Source of the DNA: an uncultured Lachnobacterium sp.
Lineage (GTDB): Bacteria; Bacillota; Clostridia; Lachnospirales; Lachnospiraceae
NCBI GenBank assembly: GCA_900549895.1
Contig: URQG01000096.1
Span: 1 to 7,219 of the forward strand
Reading direction: 5' to 3'
Length of the DNA stretch: 7,219 nt
The notes under the pieces were generated by a model. It saw nothing but the letters and a program-made list of their open reading frames with translations, did no database searches and was not told the origin of the DNA. The position numbers were made by a program, and so were the translations under genes. This document shows, one piece after another, positions 1 through 6,555 of this stretch (within the stretch, counting starts at the first letter, position 1; each line of letters begins with the position of its first letter).

Positions 1-13
1 TCTGTTTTTTGAA

Positions 14-42
14 TTTTTCTATTCCTTTTCTTCACTTATAAT
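14..42 (+). promoter_or_regulatory. Putative promoter of the decarboxylase operon
   Basis: A perfect TATAAT -10 box lies at 37-42. Only a poor -35 candidate (TTTTTC, 14-19) stands 17 bases upstream, so the promoter looks activator-dependent. The predicted start near 49 would leave a short leader of about 23 bases before the ATG at 72. The -10 box is also the left arm of a 6-bp inverted repeat, TATAAT (37-42) and ATTATA (52-57), which could be an operator or simply AT-rich sequence. The window starts just upstream, so distal regulatory sites are not visible. Confidence 0.5.
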
Positions 43-71
43 GATTACAAAATTATAGTAAGGGGAGAAAA

Positions 72-1541
72 ATGATGGAAGTAAATGATTTAAGATCATC
101 GATCGAGTTGCTAAAACAGATGGAGCATCAGTTAGTTGAAACCGATATTGAAGTTGATCCGGAAGCGGAGCTCGCAGGTGTATACCGCCACGTGGGTGCA
201 GGAGGAACGGTTATGCGCCCGACAACAGTCAACGGACCGGCGATGCTTTTTCATAATATCAAGGGGCATAAGGATGCGCGTGTACTGATCGGACTTCTTG
301 CCAGCAGAGAGCGCGTGGCGGCGTTGCTCGGCTGCAGAAAGGAAGGGCTTGGCAAGCTGCTTTGTGACGCCGCGCTTCATCCCATCGAACCGATCGTAAC
401 AGACAAGAAAGCGTCTTGTCAGGAAGTAATCCATCGTGCGACGGATGCGGATTTTGATCTGTATCAATTGATTCCGGCACCGACCAATACGCCGGTCGAC
501 GCAGGACCTTATATCACGATGGGAATGTGTTATGCGACGCACCCGGACACAGGACTTTCCGATGTGACGATTCACAGAATGTGTATTCAGTCCAAAGATG
601 AATTGTCTATATTCCTGCAGCCTGGCAGTCGACACATCGGAGCCATGGCGGAGCGTGCAACGGAATTAAACGAGCCGCTTCCCATCTCTGTATCAATCGG
701 TGTGGATCCGGCAATTGAGGTTGGTTCCTGCTTCGAGCCGCCGACGACACCGCTTGGATACAATGAGTTGTCGATTGCAGGTGCGCTCAGAAAGAAACCG
801 GTGGAGCTTACGCCTTGTGTCTCGATTAAAGAGAATGCGATCGCCAACGCAGAATACGTGATCGAAGGTGAGATCCAGCCGGGCGTAAAGGTGATCGAGG
901 ATCAGAATACGCACACCGGATATGCGATGCCGGAGTTCCCGGGATATAATGGAGCGGCGAGTCATGAGTGCTGGCTGATCAAGGTGAAGGCTGTTACCCA
1001 TAGAAGAAACCCGATCATGCAGACTGTGATCGGACCGAGTGAGGAACATGTGAACCTTGCAGGCATTCCGACGGAGGCTAGCATCTACAATATGATCAAT
1101 AAGGCATTGCCGGGCAAAGTTACGAACGTCTATGCACATCCATCCGGAGGCGGCAAATATATGGCAATCCTGCAGTGCAAAAAGACAGTGCATACCGATG
1201 AGGGAAAGCAAAGACAGGCTGCGCTGCTCGCGTTCAGTGCGTTCCCAGAGTTGAAACATGTGATCCTGGTCGATGAGGATGTGGATATCTTCGACACGAG
1301 AGATGTTCTGTGGGCGATGAACACGAGGTTTCAGGGAGACAGAGACCTGATCACAATCCCAGGCGTGCGGTGTCATCCGCTCGATCCGAGTTCCAATCCG
1401 CAGTACAGCCCGAATATCTGGGATAAAGGAATCAGCTGTAAAACGATTTTTGACTGCACGGTTCCGTTTGCATTAAAGGATAAGTTCGTGCGGGCAAAAT
1501 TTATGGATATCGACGAAGAAAAATGGAGGGAATTCCTATAG
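72..1541 (+). CDS. lpdC: UbiD-family hydroxyarene decarboxylase, probable gallate decarboxylase catalytic subunit (LpdC-like)
   Basis: This predicted cytoplasmic enzyme of 489 residues removes the carboxyl group of a phenolic acid using prenylated FMN. The likely reaction is gallate to pyrogallol plus CO2; protocatechuate is an alternative. It matches the LpdC protein of Lactiplantibacillus plantarum as I recall it, in length and in many segments: ETDIEVDPEAEL near residue 24, GAGGTV, DAGPYIT, DVTIHRM (164-170), FEPPTTPLGYNEL, MPEFPGYNG (E288), IGPSEEHV, GIPTEAS, PGKVTNVY, QRQAALLAFSAF and VDEDVDIFD. R169 and E288 are my candidates for the UbiD catalytic Arg/Glu pair, inferred by motif and not by alignment. 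The start is the first of two adjacent ATGs (72 and 75), behind AAGGGGAG at 60-67. The adjacent ubiX and lpdD-like genes and the nearby tannase favour gallate. Family assignment is secure; substrate is inferred. Confidence 0.9.
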   Translation: MMEVNDLRSSIELLKQMEHQLVETDIEVDPEAELAGVYRHVGAGGTVMRPTTVNGPAMLFHNIKGHKDARVLIGLLASRERVAALLGCRKEGLGKLLCDAALHPIEPIVTDKKASCQEVIHRATDADFDLYQLIPAPTNTPVDAGPYITMGMCYATHPDTGLSDVTIHRMCIQSKDELSIFLQPGSRHIGAMAERATELNEPLPISVSIGVDPAIEVGSCFEPPTTPLGYNELSIAGALRKKPVELTPCVSIKENAIANAEYVIEGEIQPGVKVIEDQNTHTGYAMPEFPGYNGAASHECWLIKVKAVTHRRNPIMQTVIGPSEEHVNLAGIPTEASIYNMINKALPGKVTNVYAHPSGGGKYMAILQCKKTVHTDEGKQRQAALLAFSAFPELKHVILVDEDVDIFDTRDVLWAMNTRFQGDRDLITIPGVRCHPLDPSSNPQYSPNIWDKGISCKTIFDCTVPFALKDKFVRAKFMDIDEEKWREFL

Positions 1542-1542
1542 G

Positions 1543-2112
1543 ATGGAGACTATGAGAAGAATATTAGTTGGAATCAGCGGAGCGTCCGGCGCGCCGATCG
1601 CAATACGACTGCTGCAGCGGCTGAAAGAAATGTCCGATGTTGAGACACATCTTGTCATGACGCGCGGGGCAAAACTTACGATTGAGCAGGAAACAGAAGT
1701 GACCGTGGATCAGGTGAAAAAACTGGCAGATGTTGTATATGAGAATGAAGAGATTGGATCCAGACCGGCATCCGGAAGTTTTTCAATCGACGCAATGATC
1801 ATCGTTCCGTGTTCGATGAAGACGGTGGCTGGAATTGCCGGCGGATATAGTGACAATCTGCTTTTGCGCGCAGCGGATGTTGTCATCAAGGAAGCGCGTC
1901 CCTTATTTCTTGTTGCCAGAGAATCACCGCTTAGCCCGATTCATCTAAGAAATCTTCAGGAACTGAGCATGATGGGGGTACAGATTGTCCCGCCAATGAT
2001 CAGTTATTATCAGAAATATCAGACAATCGAGGAGTGGACGGACAATTTTGTTGAACGCCTGCTCGGCAAATTAGGGATGCAAAACCATATGCAGACGTGG
2101 GAAGGAATGTGA
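1543..2112 (+). CDS. ubiX: UbiX/LpdB-family flavin prenyltransferase
   Basis: This enzyme prenylates reduced FMN with dimethylallyl phosphate to make prenyl-FMN, the cofactor of UbiD decarboxylases (EC 2.5.1.129). The 189-residue flavoprotein shows the N-terminal GISGASGAP motif (residues 10-18), then PCSMKTVAGIAGGYSDNLL, RAADV and KEARPLFLVARESPL, and ends in a typical PP-x-YY/W-x-x-FVERLLGKLG tail. K116, R126 and E127 keep the spacing I recall for K129, R139 and E140 of Pseudomonas UbiX. The ATG at 1543 lies one base after the stop of the decarboxylase, with GGAGGG at 1525-1530, a spacing of 12. An alternative ATG at 1552 gives the usual MRRI family N-terminus but only three bases from GGAG. 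Translation is probably coupled. In L. plantarum, as I recall, lpdB is unlinked from lpdC, so the linkage here strengthens the pairing. Confidence 0.93.
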   Translation: METMRRILVGISGASGAPIAIRLLQRLKEMSDVETHLVMTRGAKLTIEQETEVTVDQVKKLADVVYENEEIGSRPASGSFSIDAMIIVPCSMKTVAGIAGGYSDNLLLRAADVVIKEARPLFLVARESPLSPIHLRNLQELSMMGVQIVPPMISYYQKYQTIEEWTDNFVERLLGKLGMQNHMQTWEGM

Positions 2113-2114
2113 GT

Positions 2115-2468
2115 ATGGAAATCATCGTATTGGGGAAACCAATCCACATTTTTCTAAGCAAAACAAGTTGGGGCATCGATGTGCTGATCACCGGAGGTGA
2201 CAGACCACACATCGGCGCGGTAAGTGTTGTTGATGATCAGGGACATCTGCATACGCAAGTGTTCGAGGGTCATAAGGACGATTTCATCAGTGAGGAGTGG
2301 GCAAAGACTTTGCACGAGCAACATCAGGTGCCGGTCGTCGTCTCGGTTGGAATCCATTATGATGGAATTGATCCGGCTGGAATAAAAATGATCGTGAGGA
2401 CGCTGCGGAAACAGCTGGATAGTATCGTAACAGATATGTGTGGAGAACATGAAAACGGACAGACGTAG
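2115..2468 (+). CDS. lpdD: LpdD-like small protein, accessory subunit or prenyl-flavin chaperone of the gallate decarboxylase
   Basis: The ATG at 2115 gives a soluble protein of 117 residues with no membrane segment or signal peptide. Recognisable parts are a beta-rich N-terminal half with GGDRPHIGAVSVVDD, followed by FEGHKDD, then VPVVVSVGIHYDGIDPAGI and an amphipathic C-terminal helix. This resembles the small D protein encoded with the gallate decarboxylase lpdC in lactic acid bacteria, for which a role in prenylated-flavin delivery or maturation has been proposed; its exact job is inferred. An in-frame GTG at 2097 would overlap ubiX, but GGGAAGGA at 2099-2106 sits 8 bases before the ATG at 2115, so I prefer the ATG. 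The gene begins two bases after the ubiX stop, which makes it the third gene of a tightly coupled operon. It ends 26 bp before the converging LysR gene. Confidence 0.72.
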   Translation: MEIIVLGKPIHIFLSKTSWGIDVLITGGDRPHIGAVSVVDDQGHLHTQVFEGHKDDFISEEWAKTLHEQHQVPVVVSVGIHYDGIDPAGIKMIVRTLRKQLDSIVTDMCGEHENGQT

Positions 2469-2489
2469 ACGAGGGCTACTGCCTGTCCG
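2456..2489. terminator. Hairpin between convergent genes, possible weak terminator
   Basis: CGGACAG (2456-2462) pairs with CTGTCCG (2483-2489), and inside them GTAG (2465-2468) pairs with CTAC (2476-2479) around a 7-base loop. The hairpin spans the stop codon of the LpdD-like gene and the short gap to the convergent LysR gene. No T-run follows on either strand, so it does not look like a standard intrinsic terminator. It may protect mRNA 3' ends or slow polymerase where the two transcripts meet. Confidence 0.4.
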
Positions 2490-2494
2490 ACCGA

Positions 2495-3418
2495 TTACGT
2501 AAAGAGGTTGTCGTTGCACAGATCAACGAAAAGCTGCGCATTCTTAGAGAGAGGTTTATCGTTGCGGTAACAGATGGAAATCTGCGAGGAAATCACTGGC
2601 GTGATCGGCACGATACACCACGGAGCATCCGTCTGTTTCGGACCGTTTTCCGGAAGCTTCAGATGCGCATCCATCAGGAGTGCCACACAGTTCTGATTTG
2701 TCACCATATCAAGTATGGAATCAATGCGGTGGCTGGTAAACACGATGTTGGGAACGAAGTTGGCGTTCTGGCATGCATTCATCGAAATCTGGTACATTAA
2801 AGATCCTTCCTTGATGAAGCAGAACCGGTCATCTTTCAGCTGCTGGAGTGTGATGGAAGATGCGCCTGCCAATGGATGACTGATTGGAAGGAGTGCGACC
2901 AACTGATCCTTCAGGTAAGGAATACGTGTGACAAGTGTGTCGTTTAAAAAGTTTTTCTCAAATGTAGCCTTGTCCTCGCGCTGGAAAATAATCTCACAGC
3001 TCTCATTCTCGAGGTAGTGCATCAGGTGCATGGGATCGTCTTCGGTGATACGGATCGTCCCATCCGGATACAGCGTCTGAAACTGTGAGAGTAGCTGTGT
3101 GATATGATACTGTGGCATCGAAGGAAAGGCACCGATCGTGAGAAGACCATTTTCGATATTGCGCATGCGCTGTAGCGTTTGTTTTCCTTCAAATTCAAAA
3201 TGCGTGATCGACTTGGCATACGGTAAGAAAGCCTGCCCGTAGCTCGTCAGTTCCACTCTTCGTGTGGTGCGCGAAAACAGATCAACCCCAAGATCTGTCT
3301 CAAGGTTCTTAATGTGTTTGGATAATGTCGACTGGTTCATGTATAACCGGTCGGAAGCTTCCCAGAAGTTTTTGGTCTCTGCGAGAACGACAAACTCTTT
3401 TAAATAATCCGTATTCAT
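2495..3418 (-). CDS. LysR-type transcriptional regulator, candidate regulator of the tannin/gallate genes
   Basis: This 307-residue protein has normal LysR architecture. An N-terminal winged helix-turn-helix (about residues 1-62) carries FVVLAETKNFWEASDRLYMNQ, STLSKHIKNLETDLGVDLFSRTTRRVELTSYG and a linker helix. An effector-binding domain follows from about residue 90, with GTIRITEDD, LALLPISHPLA-like and VAYLMDAHL-like segments typical of the family. The start at 3418 has AAAAGGA upstream at a spacing of 10. It lies between the two catabolic operons, divergent from the transporter-tannase pair and convergent with the decarboxylase operon. LysR regulators commonly control a divergent neighbour, and a LysR regulator (TanR) has been described beside a lactobacillus tannase. 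The inducer is probably gallate, a galloyl ester or another phenolic (inference). Family assignment is certain; target genes are not proven. Confidence 0.9.
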   Translation of the reverse strand: MNTDYLKEFVVLAETKNFWEASDRLYMNQSTLSKHIKNLETDLGVDLFSRTTRRVELTSYGQAFLPYAKSITHFEFEGKQTLQRMRNIENGLLTIGAFPSMPQYHITQLLSQFQTLYPDGTIRITEDDPMHLMHYLENESCEIIFQREDKATFEKNFLNDTLVTRIPYLKDQLVALLPISHPLAGASSITLQQLKDDRFCFIKEGSLMYQISMNACQNANFVPNIVFTSHRIDSILDMVTNQNCVALLMDAHLKLPENGPKQTDAPWCIVPITPVISSQISICYRNDKPLSKNAQLFVDLCNDNLFT

Positions 3419-3433
3419 AGGATACCTGTCCTT

Positions 3434-3454
3434 TTAAGTCGTATTTTGACTTAA
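3434..3454. promoter_or_regulatory. Perfect dyad, candidate LysR operator
   Basis: TTAAGTC (3434-3440) and GACTTAA (3448-3454) form a perfect 7-bp inverted repeat around a 7-bp spacer. It lies 16-36 bp upstream of the LysR start codon, touches that gene's -10 box (3454-3459) and covers its predicted transcription start near 3447. It is therefore well placed for autorepression. It is about 50 bp upstream of the predicted start of the divergent transporter transcript, near the usual position of LysR activation contacts. Binding by this particular regulator is inferred. Confidence 0.55.
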
Positions 3455-3482
3455 TTCTAGCGGAAGCCGAATTGTTTGTCAA
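3454..3482 (-). promoter_or_regulatory. Promoter of the LysR regulator gene
   Basis: On the minus strand there is a consensus TTGACA -35 box (complement of 3477-3482), a 17-base spacer and TAGAAT (complement of 3454-3459). The predicted start is near 3447, about 29 bases before the coding region. This is a strong sigma-A-type promoter, so expression is probably limited by repression at the adjoining dyad. Its -35 box shares base 3477 with the -35 box of the divergent promoter. Confidence 0.72.
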
Positions 3483-3500
3483 CGAACCACAAAATATAAT
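3472..3500 (+). promoter_or_regulatory. Promoter of the transporter-tannase operon
   Basis: TTGTTT (3472-3477), a 17-base spacer and a perfect TATAAT (3495-3500) make a good sigma-A-type promoter. Transcription would start near 3507 and give a leader of about 33 bases. The -35 match is 4 of 6, which leaves room for activator dependence. It is back to back with the LysR gene promoter; the two -35 boxes overlap by one base, so both promoters probably cannot be occupied by polymerase together. Confidence 0.7.
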
Positions 3501-3539
3501 AAGAGTATCAAAACAACACAGACGAGGGAGGTTTTTCGT

Positions 3540-4856
3540 ATGGAAAACAAAAAAAGAGTGCCGCTTATGAATAAAGTGGCATATGGAATTGGAACCGGTG
3601 GTGGATGTATCTTCAATCAGATCGCAGCCGCGTTTCTTTTGAATTATTACACGGACACGGCTTTGATCGGAGCAGGAGCCATTGCAACAATGTTTCTGGT
3701 CTGCCGTATTTTTGACGGTGTGACGGATCTGGTTATGGGTGGAATCGTTGATAAGACGTCAAGCAGACTTGGCAAAGCAAGACCGTGGCTGATCGCATCA
3801 GCACCACTCACATTGCTTGGAATTATTCTTCTTATGAATGTTCCACTTGGATGGAGCGAAGGTGGCAAACTGGCATATGCATACATAACTTATATTTTTA
3901 TGAGTTGTATCGTATACACCATTTATGGTATCTCAAACACCGCTTTGCTGCCACTGATGACGCGTGACAAAAATGATTCGACGATGCTTGCAACATTTTC
4001 TGCTTTGGGAAATAACATCATCGGTCTGATCGCAGGATCTGCAATCACTCCACTTGTTCTGCATTGTGGATGGAAAGTTTCAAGTATCATTTTTGGTGTA
4101 GTTGCCTGCATTTTAATTCTGTTTTCTGGTCTTTTGAATAAAGAGATGGAAAACGAGGAGGAGGCTAAGGAGAGAGCAAGCGTTCCAATGAGCCAGCAGC
4201 TTCCTGCAACATTGAAGAATAAGTATTTCTGGCTTCTGCTGTTACTCGGTGCAGTTTCAATGCTTATGAATGCAAACGCGATCGGCGCACAGATTTTCTA
4301 TTGTAACATGGTACTTGGAAATCCGATGTTTATGTCGGTTCTGATGACTGCTGGACAGCTCCCAGGTATTCTAATTCTGTTCCTTATGCCCGCAATCTCA
4401 AAGAAATGGGATAAGAAAACATTCTTGTTACTTGGTGCCGTGTTGATCGTAGTGGGATTTGCAATCACTGGATTTGCTGGGGATAATACAACTATGATCA
4501 TTGTGGGAACGGTAATCCGTTCACTTGGCGTCGGACCGATTTTCTCAGCAGTCTTTGCACTTGTGCCGGACGTTGTAGAGTATGGTAACTGGAAATTCGG
4601 CATTCGTTCCGAGGGATTGATCTCATCCGCTCAGTCTATTGGATCCAAGATCGGTATCGGTATCGGAAGCGCTCTCACAGGTTGGATTCTTTCAGCAGTT
4701 GGTTATAAGCCTAATATAGAGCCGACAGCAAAGATTATTAGTGCTGTTAAATTTGATTACACATGGATGGGAGCCATCCTTGGTGTTGTAATTCTTGTGA
4801 TTGTTCTGTTATTGGATGTAGAAAAATATGCAGATCAATATAATAAAAATGCATAA
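3540..4856 (+). CDS. GPH/MelB-family cation symporter (MFS), candidate galloyl ester or phenolic-glycoside importer
   Basis: This is a 438-residue membrane protein with about twelve hydrophobic segments and a charged central cytoplasmic loop near residues 200-220 (MENEEEAKERAS). It belongs to the glycoside-pentoside-hexuronide:cation symporter family: YYTD (36-39) and RIFDGVTD (56-63), followed by GGIVDKT and RLGKARPWL, match the MelB signature. D39, R56, D59 and D63 correspond in context to MelB D35, R52, D55 and D59, two of which form the cation site, so ion coupling is likely. The start has GAGGGAGG at 3524-3531, 8 bases before the ATG. It is 28 bp upstream of the tannase and probably co-transcribed with it. 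Family members usually move sugars and glycosides, so a galloyl-sugar ester is an attractive substrate, but this is inference; gallate uptake or pyrogallol export is possible. Confidence 0.87.
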   Translation: MENKKRVPLMNKVAYGIGTGGGCIFNQIAAAFLLNYYTDTALIGAGAIATMFLVCRIFDGVTDLVMGGIVDKTSSRLGKARPWLIASAPLTLLGIILLMNVPLGWSEGGKLAYAYITYIFMSCIVYTIYGISNTALLPLMTRDKNDSTMLATFSALGNNIIGLIAGSAITPLVLHCGWKVSSIIFGVVACILILFSGLLNKEMENEEEAKERASVPMSQQLPATLKNKYFWLLLLLGAVSMLMNANAIGAQIFYCNMVLGNPMFMSVLMTAGQLPGILILFLMPAISKKWDKKTFLLLGAVLIVVGFAITGFAGDNTTMIIVGTVIRSLGVGPIFSAVFALVPDVVEYGNWKFGIRSEGLISSAQSIGSKIGIGIGSALTGWILSAVGYKPNIEPTAKIISAVKFDYTWMGAILGVVILVIVLLLDVEKYADQYNKNA

Positions 4857-4884
4857 AACAAGGTAATAAAAAAGAGGTAGTAAT

Positions 4885-6363
4885 ATGTACGATTTAACAT
4901 TTGACCCGGAAAAATATGAGGTAAAAACATGTGAATTTGGAGAGCGCAAGGTTACATACCGCGCGTTTGAACACATCGTTTATTGTGCAAATCCAGTGAG
5001 CAAGGTGCAGACATTAAATATCTATGTGCCGGAGTGCTATTATGAAGGCGGAGAAATCAATGGATATTCGCTTCACACAGCACCGATTTTTGCGCCGAAT
5101 ACTGTTGGCGGATATATGGAAGGCCCGGCGATGGAAGTTGGAATTGACAAATTTAACCACAAGCCAAATTCCGCATTTGAAGCTTTGCTCCACGGATATG
5201 TTGTGATGTGTGCGGGCATCAGAGGTCGCAACACTGGTATGAAGTCAAAGGAATTTTTCGTTGGTGGTGCAGGTGATGAGACTGCATCGCAGGAGGAAAA
5301 GCTTACCGGCCGCGCACCGGCGATCATTGTGGATATGAAGGCCGCGATCCGCTATATGCGTCACAATGCCAGAAAAGTTCCGGGCGATGTAGAAAAAATC
5401 GTGACAAACGGTACATCTGCCGGAGGAGCACTGTCTGCGTTGGCCGGAGCAACCGGAAATGCGAAGGATTACGAACCGTACTTGAACGAGATCGGTGCAG
5501 CGGACGAACGCGACGATATCTTTGCCGCAAACTGTTATTGCCCGATTCATAACTTAGAGCACGCGGATGCTGCATATGAATGGCTTTTTGCGAAGGAGCC
5601 TGTATATCATATGATGAAGTTTAAGATGAGTCCGGAAGGTCCGAAGATGGTTCCGGATGTAGGAGAACTTAGCCTGGAACAGAAGGAATTGTCAGCTGAA
5701 TTGAAGGCAGAATTTCCGGCTTATGTCAATTCGCTGGATCTCCGTGATCAGGACGGTGAGGCGCTGACACTTGATGCAGACGGCGAGGGTTCTTTTAAGG
5801 ATTATGTGATGAGTTTCGTGCTGGCTTCGGCAACGAAGGAGAAGGCAACACACGATTCGCAGAATCGTCTGTCGGATCTTGCGGTTGCAGGCAGTGCAAT
5901 CGAGGAACAGGATTATATCTCTTATGAGGGAGCGCAGGCGAGCCAGCTTGATGTGGACGCATACGTTGCCAGGATTACACGTATGAAGCCGGTTCCGGCG
6001 TTCGATGCCTTAGCGTTAAACAGTCCGGAAAATGAAGAGTTCGGTGATGACAAAGTGATGGCAAGACATTTTACTGATTTCTCGCTTCGCCACTCCAAGG
6101 CAGGTGGAAAGAAGGCGGATGCCTCGGTCATCAGGCTTTTGAATCCGACGGCGTTCATCGGAGAGTGTGATACTACGAAGCATTGGAGAATCCGACACGG
6201 AGCCTTCGACCGGGATACTTCGATCGCGATTCCGGTAATCCTTGCAACACTATTGAAGAACAAAGGGTATGACGTAGACTTTGCGTTGCCTTGGGGGCTT
6301 CCGCATAGCGGCGATTATGATCTAAAGGAGGCGTTTGCCTGGATCGATCAGATCGCAAAATAA
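4885..6363 (+). CDS. tanB: Tannase (tannin acylhydrolase), subtype B, intracellular
   Basis: This alpha/beta hydrolase of 492 residues cleaves galloyl ester bonds and releases gallate (EC 3.1.1.20). It strongly resembles Lactiplantibacillus plantarum TanB: APIFAPNTVGGY, GYVVMCAGIRGR, IVDMKAAIRYMRHN, NGTSAGGALSALAGA, YCPIHNLEHADAAYEW, TRMKPVPAFDAL, KHWRIRHG and DFALPWGLPHSGDYDL. The predicted triad is S178 (in GTSAGG), D442 and H474; recalled L. plantarum residues are S163, D419 and H451, so D-to-H spacing is identical (32). K368, E382 and D444 match the galloyl-hydroxyl contacts K343, E357 and D421, also at identical spacing. About 15 extra residues near 115-130 precede the nucleophile. There is no signal peptide, so it acts inside the cell and needs an importer, likely the preceding symporter. 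RBS AAAGAGG lies at 4871-4877. An intrinsic terminator follows the stop. Confidence 0.93.
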   Translation: MYDLTFDPEKYEVKTCEFGERKVTYRAFEHIVYCANPVSKVQTLNIYVPECYYEGGEINGYSLHTAPIFAPNTVGGYMEGPAMEVGIDKFNHKPNSAFEALLHGYVVMCAGIRGRNTGMKSKEFFVGGAGDETASQEEKLTGRAPAIIVDMKAAIRYMRHNARKVPGDVEKIVTNGTSAGGALSALAGATGNAKDYEPYLNEIGAADERDDIFAANCYCPIHNLEHADAAYEWLFAKEPVYHMMKFKMSPEGPKMVPDVGELSLEQKELSAELKAEFPAYVNSLDLRDQDGEALTLDADGEGSFKDYVMSFVLASATKEKATHDSQNRLSDLAVAGSAIEEQDYISYEGAQASQLDVDAYVARITRMKPVPAFDALALNSPENEEFGDDKVMARHFTDFSLRHSKAGGKKADASVIRLLNPTAFIGECDTTKHWRIRHGAFDRDTSIAIPVILATLLKNKGYDVDFALPWGLPHSGDYDLKEAFAWIDQIAK

Positions 6364-6375
6364 ATAAGACTTTGG

Positions 6376-6412
6376 AACATGCAGCGAACGATTGATTTGC
6401 TGCATGTTTTTT
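6376..6412 (+). terminator. Intrinsic terminator of the transporter-tannase operon
   Basis: AACATGCAGC (6376-6385) pairs perfectly with GCTGCATGTT (6399-6408). A G-T wobble and two A-T pairs extend the stem inward, leaving a 7-base loop. The right arm runs into six T residues (6407-6412). It begins 13 bases after the tannase stop and separates that operon from mgtE. Confidence 0.9.
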
Positions 6413-6455
6413 CTATATTTATAATGAAAAATGCGAAAATAGTATAAAATTTTTG

Positions 6456-6487
6456 AATGTAAAAGTTAAGAAAAATGGATTTACATT
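6456..6487. promoter_or_regulatory. Inverted repeat overlapping the mgtE -35 region, candidate operator
   Basis: AATGTAAA (6456-6463) and TTTACATT (6480-6487) are perfect 8-bp inverted arms separated by 16 bp, with half-site centres 24 bp apart. The right arm contains the proposed -35 box TTTACA (6480-6485), so a bound protein would block polymerase. The sequence is AT-rich, and I cannot assign it to a known regulator. Confidence 0.35.
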
Positions 6488-6508
6488 TTCGGGTGAAAGT
6501 GCTACGAT
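6480..6508 (+). promoter_or_regulatory. Candidate promoter of the mgtE leader
   Basis: TTTACA (6480-6485) is a 5-of-6 match to the -35 consensus. It is followed by 17 bases and TACGAT (6503-6508), a weaker -10 box. The predicted start near 6515 would give a leader RNA of about 237 bases before mgtE. An alternative TATAAT at 6420-6425 has only a poor -35 box (TTGCTG, 6397-6402) inside the upstream terminator. Confidence 0.5.
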
Positions 6509-6555
6509 AGTGGCGCAGTAAGCGAAAATTAAAAAATAAGAAGGAGGCGAATGAT

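Noticed and set aside
693..1376. Long minus-strand ORF inside the decarboxylase gene
   Set aside because: It lies wholly opposite a gene with clear family matches and its product resembles nothing I know; it is a shadow of codon bias.
2097..2114. GTG start at 2097 for the LpdD-like gene
   Set aside because: It overlaps the end of ubiX and has no well-placed ribosome site, whereas the ATG at 2115 has GGGAAGGA eight bases upstream.
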